Source: an uncultured Clostridia bacterium (GTDB taxonomy: Bacteria > Bacillota > Clostridia > TANB77 > CAG-508). From it: a stretch of 64,000 nt of DNA. Location of the stretch: positions 1-64,000 of the forward strand of contig CANQLH010000007.1 in assembly GCA_947624655.1 (NCBI GenBank), given 5' to 3'. The notes beneath the pieces are model-generated. The model saw only the letters and a program-made list of their open reading frames with translations, ran no database searches and had not been told where the DNA came from. Below are positions 18,275 through 29,111 of the stretch, one piece after another; the stretch's first letter is position 1, and every line of letters begins with the position of its first letter. A program made the position numbers and the translations under genes.

Positions 18275-19483
18275 ATGGATAAGATGGAATCATCTTTCGA
18301 GCGTTTTTGTAGTTTTGACGCTTTCTATGATGCGTCTTATAGAGTTTGCAGAAATGTTCGATGGAAAGATAGTACAATAATTTTTGAAGAGAATAGGATA
18401 GAAACAATCTTAAAGACAGAAAATGACCTGCGAATGAGTGAATACTTACAATTCGTCTTTAGCTGTTTCTCGATAATTGAACGTGGCAAACCCAGAGATA
18501 TAAGAGCGTGTCATATAAAAGACAGGTTGGTACAGAACTCTCTATGTGAGGAAGTTCTGCTACCTGAAATAACTCCCAAATTTGTTTATGATAATTGTGC
18601 AACCTTGAAAGGCAAAGGTATTGACTTTGCGGTTAAAAGATTTAAGTACCATATGCAAAAGGCTTTAAGGACCTATAAAGGTAGAGATTATTTCTGCCTA
18701 CGAATCGACATACGTAAATACTTCGATTCGATAGACCATGAATCCTTAAAGCGTACTGCTCGTCTTGTTATTAGAGACGACAGAATCTATGCGCTTGTTG
18801 CTTATATTATTGATACCTTCGAGTTTAAGCTAACTAAAGACAAATATCCTCTCCCAAATAAGACTTATTATACAGCTAAAGAAAAGAAGTATAAGGTCTA
18901 TCATGGAAAGACCTTTGACCCAAATAAGCAATACTTTGAGAATAGCAATAAAAGTTTGGGATTGGGTAGCCAAACATCTCAGTTATTAGCTTTGTTAACT
19001 CTTAATGAGATAGACCATTTCATCAAAGAACATCTACATATTAAGTTTTATGGTCGTTATATGGATGACTTGTATCTAATATGTGATGATAGTAAATACT
19101 TAGAATATTGTAGGAAGGAGATAGAGATAAAGTTGAATCAGATTGGACTATCTATGAATTGCAAGAAGACTACTATTACTCGCATCCACCCAATCAAGAA
19201 AGACGAATCTCGTCAAACTCCTATTAAATATCTAAAGTGGAACTTCTATATAACCGAAACTGGTCATATTATTATGCTTCCATTTGCGAAGAAGAAAGCT
19301 CACGAAAGAAGAAAGTTGCGGAAAATGCAAGCTCTATGGCTTGAGGGTAAAATCTCTACTGAGGAAGTTCAGAAGAGCTATTAGGGCTGGCGTGCGCATA
19401 TTAAGAAAGGCACAACACATTATGTTATCCAAGACATGGATAACTATTTTAGGCATTTATTTAAGGGAGTTGAAATAAAATAA
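18275..19483 (+). CDS. DGR reverse transcriptase
   Basis: 402 residues with one TAG=Gln at 19382-19384. Motif order: IKDRLVQNSLCEEVLLPEI, then LRIDIRKYFDSIDHESL with the first catalytic Asp (motif A), then GLGSQTSQLLALLTLNEID (the GxxxSQ form that marks DGR-type enzymes), then FYGRYMDDLYLICDD with the catalytic YMDD. The C-terminal part (KYLKWNFYITETGHIIMLP) is the thumb. It makes A-mutagenised cDNA from the TR RNA. The TAA overlaps the ATG of the next gene (TAATG), which indicates coupling. Confidence 0.95.
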
Positions 19484-20145
19484 TGTATATTTTAGTTAAT
19501 CGTGACAACATTGTTGTCGATATTTTATCAGAAGTACGTTATATTAAACTGCAATCCTCAAACGGTATTACTGTCGCCTGCGAGGAAGATGAAGGAACTG
19601 GGGTTATCGGTTCTGACTGCGATACACATTATGTATTAATTAAGGCCGATACTGTTAGCTCTCCAAACGCTGTACGCGTAGTGGAGATGGATGAGATTCC
19701 ATCTAATGCCAAGCCTAACCTTTGGAAGCTAGATAACGAGACTGGTACTCTCGTATATCGTTATACGCTTGAAGAAGCTCAGGCTATGAAACAAGAGAAA
19801 AACAAGATATTATTCGCGGAATATCTTGAATCCCACCCTCTGACATGGGTCGATGGAAAAGAATATGGCGTTTCCGAAGCAGACCAATCTGAGATTAGTC
19901 TAAATCTTAACCAATATCAGATTGCTATCTCAGCGGGTGTTGAAACGCCTACATTGGAATGGCACGCACGACATGAAGAGTGCAAGCCATGGAGCTTAGA
20001 GCAGTTGGCGGCTCTCAGCTTAAAGATTTCAGAGGCGGTATATCCTAAATACCATCAAATGCAGCAATATAAGACAGAGATTTATGGTTGCACTACCGTC
20101 GAAGAAGTAGAAGCAATAGAACTCAATTATGAAGACGCTGAATAA
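19483..20145 (+). CDS. DUF4376-like tail/fibre-associated protein
   Basis: 220 residues without TAG. An N-terminal beta domain (MYILVNRDNIVVDILSEVRYI, CDTHYVLIKADTVSSPNAV) is followed by a helical part (YTLEEAQAMKQEKNKILFAEYLESHPL) and a C-terminal unit LEWHARHEECKPWSLEQLAALSLKISEAVYP ending TTVEEVEAIELNYEDAE. The last unit resembles DUF4376, seen in small proteins encoded beside tail fibres. Here it probably helps assemble or attach the DGR-diversified protein. The ATG overlaps the RT stop. Confidence 0.68.
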   Translation: MYILVNRDNIVVDILSEVRYIKLQSSNGITVACEEDEGTGVIGSDCDTHYVLIKADTVSSPNAVRVVEMDEIPSNAKPNLWKLDNETGTLVYRYTLEEAQAMKQEKNKILFAEYLESHPLTWVDGKEYGVSEADQSEISLNLNQYQIAISAGVETPTLEWHARHEECKPWSLEQLAALSLKISEAVYPKYHQMQQYKTEIYGCTTVEEVEAIELNYEDAE

Positions 20146-20560
20146 GAATTTTACATTATTCTGTGTGGGCGGCTCTATATATTTCTTATTAGAAGTCTTA
20201 TGGAAGACTTTAGTCACCCACTCAGTCATTCATTGGTCCATGTTTCTATTAGGAGGAATATGCTTCTTGATTATAGGAGGACTCAATGAGTACATCCCAT
20301 GGGATTGGTCGCTTGTTAAGCAGGGTCTCGTGGGCGCGACCGCAGTCACAACCTTAGAGTTCATCTTCGGATGTATCTTAAATCTTTGGCTACATCTTGG
20401 TATTTGGGATTATTCACATCTGCCGTTAAATATATTAGGACAAGTGTGCTTACCCTTCTCTATACTCTGGTTTATTATAAGTATCGTAGCTATCTTCTTA
20501 GATGACTACCTACGATACAAATGGTATGGAGAGGAAAAGCCTCATTATCACCTCATATAA
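20129..20560 (+). CDS. Multi-pass membrane protein (putative CmpB/PF06541-like)
   Basis: 143 residues with four hydrophobic segments: FTLFCVGGSIYFLLEVLW, WSMFLLGGICFLIIGGLNEYI, GATAVTTLEFIFGCILNLW and VCLPFSILWFIISIVAIFL. The pattern NEYIPWDWSLVKQGLVGA and WDYSHLPLNILGQV is like the small membrane proteins grouped as putative ABC-transporter type IV (CmpB). It overlaps the preceding gene by 17 bases. The function in the phage is unknown; its position at the end of the DGR operon is notable. No TAG. Confidence 0.68.
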   Translation: MKTLNKNFTLFCVGGSIYFLLEVLWKTLVTHSVIHWSMFLLGGICFLIIGGLNEYIPWDWSLVKQGLVGATAVTTLEFIFGCILNLWLHLGIWDYSHLPLNILGQVCLPFSILWFIISIVAIFLDDYLRYKWYGEEKPHYHLI

Positions 20561-20566
20561 TAAGAA

Positions 20567-20609
20567 ATAGGGGAGAACCAATCAAACGGTTCTCCCCTAT
20601 ATTTTTTTG
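20567..20609. terminator. Bidirectional terminator between the DGR operon and the virion operon
   Basis: A 13-bp stem (20567-20579 with 20588-20600) with an 8-base loop, followed by ATTTTTTT on the plus strand. An A-rich stretch on the other side gives a weaker U-run for the minus strand. The convergent genes stop at 20560 and 20611. Confidence 0.88.
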
Positions 20610-20610
20610 C

Positions 20611-21315
20611 TTATTTAACGTCAATGATAACGATTGGAATATTCTTCGTAGGCTTCTCCTTAATGTAGAATACGATACCATCACCTGGAGTGGCTTCAGC
20701 TCTATCAATCTTGCTATATTCATCCTGATTATCAGTGAATGAAACAATAGGTGGCACGTTGCCATTCTTCCCGCAAGTAAGCGCTGCTTGGGTATATTTC
20801 TGCGAAAACTCGCTTCCTGACTGCTACCAACCTGCAACTGTGAGGGTAGTAGTATAAGACAGTGTGGTCGCAGCCGCAACCTTATTATCGGTCTCAGTCT
20901 TACTATAAGTATCTAGCAAGGTGCGGGCCTCCGCAGGTGTCTTAGCCGCTACACCATTCGTAGTATCGCCAACCACGAATGACCCATTAGGAATGGTTAT
21001 CATCTTCAACGTGTTAGTGCCATTACCAATCAATAGCGCATTAACTGTCAGCGTACTAGCACCAGTACCGCCATGCTGTACATCAATTACATCGTCTATG
21101 GTAACGAACTGGTCAGCATCAATATAATCATATTCGCCACCATCGGCTTTAGGAATCATCAGAGCCTCTGCGCCACGAGCATTGACCTGTACACGAGTAT
21201 CAGCGCTGACATCTATATATAACATACCACTATCTGTGGTAAAGTAAGCATAACCTTCCGTCTTTTTCCGCGGAAGGTCAGCTGCTAAGCCCTTAAAAAT
21301 CTTAAATAGTGCCAT
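20611..21315 (-). CDS. Tail fibre / receptor-binding-type protein
   Basis: 234 residues with one TAG=Gln (20824-20826) after TTLTVAGW. The N-terminus MALFKIFKGLAADLPRKKTEGYAYFTTDSGMLYIDV is typical of phage fibre attachment ends (a sequence read against a binary label). The middle has the fibre repeat VQHGGTGASTLTVNALLIGNGT. The C-terminal part after the TAG (QSGSEFSQKYTQAALTCGKNGN, GDGIVFYIKEKP) is beta-rich. It is last in the minus-strand virion region, as expected of a distal fibre. Confidence 0.8.
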
Positions 21316-21331
21316 GACTATTCTCCTCCTT

Positions 21332-23293
21332 TTACTCTTTCAAGTCTGCCAAGTTACCCCAAGAAAGCATTTCTTCAATCTTACTCTTAGGATAAGTTGT
21401 ACGTTCTTTATTATCTTCATTATTAGTAATTAATGTATTTAGGTATATAGTATTATAAGTCTTATTGGCATCTACTGTATAGGTATCAACCAATAGACTT
21501 CCAGTACCACCAGTAAGCTATACACGACCCCAGGTTTCTTGCGGCGTTCCAGCTATGTAGTATTGCCAATACGCGGTTTCATCTCCATGGTCATCCACCC
21601 ATGTGATGGCGAATAGTTCTTCTGGAGAGTAAACTTTCTCCGCGCCTTGCTTATACTTGATATATCGAATACCATCTTCAAGGGTATTCTATAAAGCGCC
21701 CTCCTGGTCTGGAATAGTAGAGCCTATCGTAATCTTATAGTCGGCTACTACCTTGAGTGTCTTACCAGTAGGACCTCTTAGATTTCCTTCTGCCTTACTC
21801 CATATCTCACCATTATAAGTGTAGACATCGCCCTCTTGAGTGTCGATATAGAAGTCACCACTCTTCGCGCCCTCTATCACCGATGGAGCACCGGCCGCCG
21901 CATACAATCTACTACCTCTTGGTATCTTAAAGTTGAACTGTAGCGTGTTGTTATCACTCTTCTCAACTGTAACACCAGCAGTTTCAGAAGGAGCTGCCTC
22001 AATATCAGGATTCACTGTATAATCAGGTGTCTTAGGTAGCTTGAAATCTAAAGTCCAACCATTTGCATCCGCGGTTTGCGCGACGTCTGGTTGACTTGGA
22101 ACTCCCTCGGTGAATGCATCAATAGGAGTACCAACGACTTTAGGTTTGGGTGCCTGTAAGCAAGCAACGAAATCAAAAGTCACAGTAGTGCCATCAACGC
22201 CCACGACTTTATACAAATATCCAGTCGGAGCATGGATGTAATAATCTCCAACTCCATAATTGGTAAAGGATTGGTCTGTAATTTGGAATCCAGTATCTTG
22301 TCTAGCTCCAATTAAGTCCCCGTAGTAATATTTAATACCGCGAGGAAGCTGGAATTGTAACTTTGGCTTATCAACATCGCTACTATCTAAAGTAACGTGC
22401 GGATGCCCGTCCGGCGCAATCTCCTGAGTCTCAGGCTCTTGCATAACTTGCGCGCGGGGGAGTGAAAACTTGATTTTAGGGAAGTTAGGGTCTGACACGT
22501 CGGGTGTGGCTTTAGGCTCCTAATTTGCCTTTAAAACCTCAGATGTAATGTTCTCAGCAAGGAACTGTGGAGTCTTAGGAAGTGTAAACTTTAGGACAGG
22601 AGTAAGCTCGGTGGCTCCCTCTTCACCCTCAAGCAATATCTCAACCTTTGGCACACCTGGTGTATTCGCATCCACCAGCACCACATTAACCTTCTCAAAT
22701 TTCTAACTTTGTGGTAGCCAGAAATTAAGTTTAGGATGGTCGATATCGCTCTCATCGAGCGTTACATCAACCCTACCATTTGCTCCTGTTAGATGGACCT
22801 CGCCCAACTATACAAGTTGTTCAACAGGGAATGAGAACTCGATAAGTGGGTTATCGACATCGCTGCTGTTCGCAATCTCAGCCTTTGGAACCTCATTAGC
22901 GTGCAGATTATTATTAGCGTGTACTCTAATCGTTGGAGTGTTACCAGTCATAGAAGCTATTAATCTATACTTCAACCCATTAGCTTCTGCAATTGTATAA
23001 ATCAAACCATTACCGCTATCCTCATTAGTCTCGCTATATTCTTTTCTCCATAGAGTGGAGTTATAGCTCTTTTTATCTACATCTATATCTTTCTTCTTAT
23101 TAGCCTCGAAGCTCTCTTTATCTCCAGGCAAACCATAAGAAATAGCTACTATACTACCCACTTGAATTAAGGACTGCCAACCACGTTGTAAGTCACTCTT
23201 TAAGCTCTCAGTGGCACCATATTTACTGGTAAATAAATAGGTGATTTGGAAGTCTTGACCAGGCAAGCCTCCATAAAATGAGTTCATCTCCAT
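21332..23293 (-). CDS. Large baseplate/fibre protein with repeated beta modules
   Basis: 653 residues with five TAG=Gln codons (for example 22808-22810). It starts MEMNSFYGGLPGQDFQITYLF. A repeated motif of the kind SSDVDNPLIEFSFP, ESDIDHPKLNFWLP, SDPNFPKIKFSLP and SSDVDKPKLQFQLPRG occurs several times, like the modules of Firmicute siphophage tail-tip proteins. Later there is a collagen-like GPTGKTLKV and WGRVQLTGGTGSLLVDTY. It probably links the tail tip to receptor-binding proteins. Confidence 0.78.
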
Positions 23294-23308
23294 GATTTTG
23301 GCACCTCC

Positions 23309-23926
23309 TTATTCATATAAAAAGTCAACAATAATGTTATACAAATCTTTATAGTTTTCATCAGCTTCTATATTAGCAGGATTAGGTAGTGTATAGACAC
23401 CAATCAAACCAGAATTATAGGTATCTAATGCTGTTGAATACGCTTCCCAGAAACCGGTCTGATTAGTTTCGTAATCAGCCCAATAGTCCTTATATCCTTC
23501 AGTATCTACACTAACAGGTGGCTCGCCAGGATGGGTCTGCGCGAAAGTCGCCATGCTACTCTCAATATCAGACTTCGCTTTTGCCATACCTTGCATACCT
23601 GCATTTAGCAAGTCATTAGAAGCTCCTTCATCCTTAATATAATTATACGTTCTTTCAAACTTTAAAGAAGTAATAACTATATCTTCATCTAATTCATAAA
23701 CTCCAGTTCGTCCAATCATTATAGGTTTATCATTCATCAATAGCCTTGTACCTGGAGGAGCCTATATACCAACTTTATTGAAATGAGTCGCTCCAGGATA
23801 CTAGGCGATTATATCTTGGTATATTTTAATTCTACCATTAGGATTGTCGCCTGTCTCGTCGCCAGTAGATATGTATTTGCCAGTACGAGTATCCAGAACT
23901 CGGTAGAAAACCTGACCTACTTGCAT
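23309..23926 (-). CDS. Virion/tail-tip protein
   Basis: 205 residues with two TAG=Gln codons (in IIAQYPGATHF and VGIQAPPGTRL). It starts MQVGQVFYRVLDTRTGKYIS, contains FNKVGIQAPPGTRLLMNDKPIMIGRTGVYELDEDIVI, and ends with a helical part (GMAKAKSDIESSMATF, YWADYETNQTGFWEAYSTALD). I chose ATG 23926 because it is 8 bases from AAGGAGG; 23932 is too close. No family name known to me. Its location between two baseplate genes supports a structural role. Confidence 0.72.
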
Positions 23927-23939
23927 CTCCATATCCTCC

Positions 23940-25859
23940 TTATACTCTTGTTAATACTTCGGTAGCAGTAATACTCATAGTACCATTGTAAGTTAATGGT
24001 AATGAGAATTGAGTAATCTAATAATTACCATTAATACCACTATCCTTATCCTCGATATGTATAATATTATTAGGTTCTAAGTAGTATTTTGGTAAGCAAG
24101 TGAGAGAGATTGTAGTATTATAATTAAGATTCTAATACATTAACTCTCTAATCTTATCGAAACAACTCACTCCCGTGCTACTTACCGCAAATAAGTCATA
24201 ATACATATCTGTTAGTCTAAAGTATCTCTAACCTATGCTAGCATACTTTGGAATGTCATCTAATTCACGAATAAAAATTACATCTGGAACTTCGCTATTA
24301 TATACGGATTTTATATCAGCACTATTAACCACTTTAGTCCTACGGCCTATTTGTCCGACAGAATATTTACCCAACTCTGACCCAGTATCTATAAAATCTA
24401 GCCAGAAGTTGATATTCTTAGGATTCTCAAGCACGTCAGGATTCCAGTGATTAGTGTCATCCCAAGCAGATTCCATAGGATTATATAAGTTTCTCCACTC
24501 TGCGATTAACTCAGAATCATAGTAGTTATCATACACACTATTAGTTACCTAAGCCTCTAATGCGTGTCTGTATAACTCCTCTCTCCACTCGTCACAAGGC
24601 ACGCTAATAAGATTAACCTCATAACCTTGCGCGCTTGGTGCTTGGTTGCGCTAAGTGAAGTCATAGCGCACTATCAGACCACTCTCTGTATCTTTGATTT
24701 CCCACATATATTTACCCGCTAAGTCTATCAGTGGCTTAGTATCAATAGCAAGATGGTAGCGAATGTCCATCTCTACACCTGCGGCAGTCGTGCGCTTGCC
24801 CCATACGTAGAAGTCATTCTTCAAGTTATCATACTTCGGAGAACGAGTTATAGCGGTTGTTGTATCAAGCCTTGTGAGGTCATACATGAAGCGCGCATTA
24901 TTATAACTCTTTACATAGTCCTATTCACTTAGCTCAGTTAATGGGCTTGCTGTATTTAAGTAGTTCTTTATCTGCTAAAATACGAATTTACCATCTACCG
25001 TATAGAAATATTCATAGTTGCCAAGAACACTTACTATCTTATCCAACAGCGTGACCACAGTATCTCCAGCTTTAAGAATTAGCTCTCCTGGATAGGTGAA
25101 ATCGGTCTCTTCATATCCAGCATCCTAACCATAAGAATACATATGCGGATAATCAGGATTAGGAGAGAAACTCAAGCTCTCATAGTTGTTACTAAAGTAA
25201 ATAGGATTATCTCCTATATACTTCACTAATAGCTTCACTTTATCGTCTATGTCGCTGATGATAATATTCTCAGCTAACTCACCGCCCCAGTGATTAACCG
25301 CTTCAAAGATAATCTAAAAGATAGTAGGATATTCGATAGTATAATCCCCGTCATCGAGCTATATCCATCTCTCATGGAAGGTCACGCTCGCCGGTAAGGT
25401 CCCGCCCGCAGTTCCATCTAAACGGCACATCTTATCTTTTCCGCTAATAGAAATAGACCAACCAGATATGCTGCGCGAGATGTTCGCAGAAGATAGGATA
25501 AATACTCCGCAAGGGAACCAAGCAATATGCCCATAGCTCTAATACTCTTTGAGAGTATTCTCATATCCTATTGCTATCTTCACTTTCTTATTTATAGAAA
25601 TCTCATTTTCGACATTCTCGATATTACTATTCTCAGGCGAAGCTATCATTGATAGGCTAATGGTTCTCCTAACCGCAGAAGAACCATTAACACTTAATGA
25701 CCCAGAAGTTATCTTACCTTGTATCTCGTATAGAGGTTTTTCCTCATAAGATAGTAGAGTAATCTTAGCATAGCTAGTTTTAACCTTGACAGTATCAAGA
25801 GCAGAAAGGAATTCACGGTCTCGTTCATAATTTCTATAATCATAAACGTAGTCTGTCAT
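23940..25859 (-). CDS. Tail-tip/baseplate hub-like protein
   Basis: 639 residues with many TAG=Gln codons. It starts MTDYVYDYRNYERDREFLS. The first 200 residues (KPLYEIQGKITSGSLSVNGSSAVRRTISLSM, GWSISISGKDKMCRLDG) look like the hub domains of tail-associated proteins, in which two beta-barrel-like domains ring the tail end. Later parts include AGDTVVTLLDKIVSVLGNYEYFY, VDGKFVFQQIKNYLN and FYVWGKRTTAAG. It overlaps the upstream gene by 20 bases. The family may be the DUF5048 type; this is from memory. Confidence 0.72.
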
Positions 25860-28626
25860 TTAGCACTCCTCCTCCTGATATAGTCATCTGACTTGTCAAG
25901 CATTTATAATCAACGATACAAAATTGTGGCCGCGCGTCGTCGAGCGCGATATAATGTATCATGTTCTCCATAGGATTCAATGTATATCTCTATGTAGGTC
26001 CAACTTGTACTCTCTTCTTATCAGACCCATCAGCTTGAGTACCTATCCATAAGATAGTACCTGCATCAGCTTCAATGCTGAACTCAATCAAGTTCTGGAA
26101 GACATAATTAATAGACCCATCAGTCCAGTTACCATCTTCATCCTGATGAAACCCATCCTGAATCTTATATATAACCTCGACCTGTCTACGAGTTTCTTCT
26201 TGAATAATATCATATAGATTCTCGCTTCTATAGGCGTTATACTTAGTATTATCTACAAGCACTCTACCTAACGCATCATACTCAACCGTATTGTCCGGTA
26301 CAGGATTATAGACTCTATAAGGACGAGTATCTATCTTATAGTCTTCGGAGTTATATTGTCTTAATACCTTCTCTGTATTAGTAAAGATACCAGCTAACTG
26401 ACCCCAAATTCTTGAAGTCTCAATAGCACTAATAACTCCAACAGTTGCATCCTCTTTCTCGATTAACTCTGCTATATAATTAATAACAATAGGATAAGGT
26501 GATTCAATTAATGAAACACTAGTAACCGACTCGCCAACAGCATAGATGCGATTTGGCATCACACGAATACGATGACCTCCAACATCAACAGTAACCAAGC
26601 CTGCAATGTTATTATTAATCGCTTCGACAATCTTCTAAATACGTTCTATCTCCGCATCGAACTTGTCTGTCGGCTCTCCTGCGAGCTCTGCCTGGGCACG
26701 TTGGGCCTCCAAGGCCGCAAGTTCAGCTTTCATTTCTGTTTGCGGGTAGCGGTCTATCCAAAAGCTTTTTAGCCTCTAGACTTCCAGCTTATATCCTTCA
26801 AAATATCTTTCTTCCTATTGCTTAATTAACGCATATAGGTCAATACTACTACCACTGGTAGTATAAATACCATCAAGTTGTCCTATAACCACTTCCGTAT
26901 CTTCAACTTCAGAAGTGTTAAACTCTCCTATATTAATGATACCAAGTGAGTCTAAATTCTCCAAAGTATTCTCCGCAACCTCATAAGCAGTAGCAGAAAA
27001 GTCGAAAATCATACGCCCTAACGTTGCATTAGGTGTCAGTGATATATTCGTTAAAACAATCACTATGTTGCCTTCGCTCGGAGACTTATAGAGTTTATAC
27101 TTATAGTTATTAAGAAACTCCTCTACTTTCTCTCTAAACTTACGCTCAATAAAAAAGTTTCTATCAGTTAGATTAATACCGATAGACTCATACTCTTGCG
27201 CGGGAAGGGTGCTATTATCGCTCTAACGAACTTGCTATCTGTCAGGAGTCTTTGGCGGTCTAGCGATGATTTCACCCTTATACTTATATCCATCATTATC
27301 TAGCTGTATAAAAGTATTGTCTGTATCCATATGAATACTAATGAGCCCGCTCAATGGGAACTCCGCATAATACGCATATCCATTCTTCGCAATGTATGGA
27401 TATTTACCACCAAGAGTGTCTTGCTTAGAGTTTAGCACAGTATGTTTAAAACTGCTAATCTTCTAGTTTAGTGACAACCTCAACTGGACGCCGTCCGCAA
27501 ACAGATAGGAATAATCAAAGTCAACGAATCGCTCATTCTTCCCCTCTTCCATACACGGATTAGTTCTTAACCCAGCCGTATTCTCTTGTTGGATAGCATA
27601 TTTATACTTAATACCACTCTCGATAGTGAAATCAGTATAAATCAAAGTATTATCTAATATAGCTCTATGGAATTGAAGATATTGCAAATCTTCCCATACC
27701 ATATAATCAGAACGTTCATCGGTTCTTGTAATTACAAAGATACCATTTGACTCTCCAGGATTCGTAAAGTACAATCTCATACATCCATTATCTCTGCTAA
27801 AGGCGCTAGAATCATCAACTACTAATGTAGCATCTTCAAGTCCTGGATAATAAACCTAAGTACATACAAATGTATAGTCATCTGCTGAAGCTTCATAACC
27901 ATTTACAGTACGAATAGTGTATGTTACAGTATAGGTTTCAGATTCTATAAGTCTATAACTAAAGCGATACTGGTCTGGTGGATTATGAACGCTATCATGT
28001 TGTAACCACCCAGATGACTCTAATAGATACTCACTAGTTATTTCAGTGCCTTGATATAACTCGAATCTATACAAATCCTCAGCTTCCTTGCTAGTATCAC
28101 CTATATTATAAGTGCCTAAGAATAAAGGCGTCAATGTAGGCTCTATATTTTGCTGTGATATAACATCTTGCTTCTTGGCTTCAGCGTTTTTAATAACTAC
28201 TTCTGGTCTACTAATTGCCTTAATAATCATTACATTAGACCATTCAGAAAACGTCTAAGCGTCTATTTGCTATTGCTTCCAAGTAGCAAAATTACTAAGG
28301 TTAGTCCAGATAGGAGTAGTACCAAAGCGCATCTATACTTTGTATAAGAAACCTGGTTGCCATGCTTCCTTTAAATCAGACAACTCAATCGAAATGGTAT
28401 TATTAGTAACCGCAGATGCGTTCTTATAAATCGTACCATCTGGATACTTACTATCATCTATGATACTACGATTGTTAGTCTGTTTGACTACTCGCACCTA
28501 AACGTGTCCTATATCTCTTTCCGAAGTAACTTCTTGTAGAGTGAAGTGTATAGGATAAGAAGTAGTCGTATATAAGAAAGCCGGCTATGTACTCGCCAAA
28601 GTTGGCGGATAAATACTTAAAGGCAT
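25840..28626 (-). CDS. Large tail-tip protein with fibronectin-like regions
   Basis: 928 residues, read through many TAG=Gln codons. It starts MPLSIYPPTLASTQPAFLYTT. The N-terminal part carries repeated beta-sandwich-like units (ISIELSDLKEAWQPGFLYKVQM, YRLIESETYTVTYTIRTVNG), as in fibronectin type III-like domains of phage tails. The later part includes LTNISLTPNATLGRMIFDFSATAYEV and HRIRVMPNRIYAVGESV. SD GGAGGA lies 6 bases from the ATG. It follows the order tape measure, tail tip, fibre and probably belongs to the adsorption apparatus. Confidence 0.74.
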
Positions 28627-28699
28627 ATCCTATTCCTCCTTTTTCTCAATCTCTATTGTTTATGAAAAAGCATAAAAGTAGATAAAACATAATTGCCCA

Positions 28700-28733
28700 A
28701 ACAAAAGAAAGGCGAAGGATTTAACCTTCGCCT
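28700..28733 (-). terminator. Hairpin terminator overlapping the stop of the 124-residue protein
   Basis: AGGCGAAGG (28710-28718) and CCTTCGCCT (28725-28733) form a 9-bp stem around the TAA of the upstream gene. On the minus strand it is followed by TTCTTTTGTTT. It would reduce read-through from the upstream tail genes into the tail-tip genes. Confidence 0.65.
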
Positions 28734-29095
28734 ATCATAAAGTAGAGAGCTTGCATTGCATCTATTGATAGCTCTAAATTCTCAATAGATTCCATCTTGA
28801 TTTGTAGAGGGCTGAATGGAGTATCCATTTCTAACAAGTCATCTAATTCCTTATTAGCAATCTCAACTTTATTCTCTGGAATATGGAAATAAGCCCCACC
28901 AGTTCCATCTTCAACGTACTTACCATAAGTTGCTCCAATCTTCTCTTTTTGCTCTAATATATCTTGAGCTATGGGAGTTATGATTCTTAAATTATGAACG
29001 ATTGCATATGCCACCTTGGCTGGTAAATGCAACGTATTATCTTTTGCTAAAGCGGTCAATTTATCATATATAGTTATAATCTCACGATTTTTCAT
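28721..29095 (-). CDS. Small helical phage protein
   Basis: 124 residues without TAG. It starts MKNREIITIYDKLTALAKDNTLHLPAKVAYAI, and is helical throughout, with NLRIITPIAQDILEQKEKIGA and NKELDDLLEMDTPFSPLQIKM. Proteins of this kind occur among tail genes in Firmicute phages, but I know no function. SD AAAAGGAG lies 8-10 bases from the ATG. Being free of TAG among TAG-rich neighbours is notable. Confidence 0.65.
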   Translation of the reverse strand: MKNREIITIYDKLTALAKDNTLHLPAKVAYAIVHNLRIITPIAQDILEQKEKIGATYGKYVEDGTGGAYFHIPENKVEIANKELDDLLEMDTPFSPLQIKMESIENLELSIDAMQALYFMIGEG

Positions 29096-29111
29096 AGTCG
29101 TTATACTCCTT

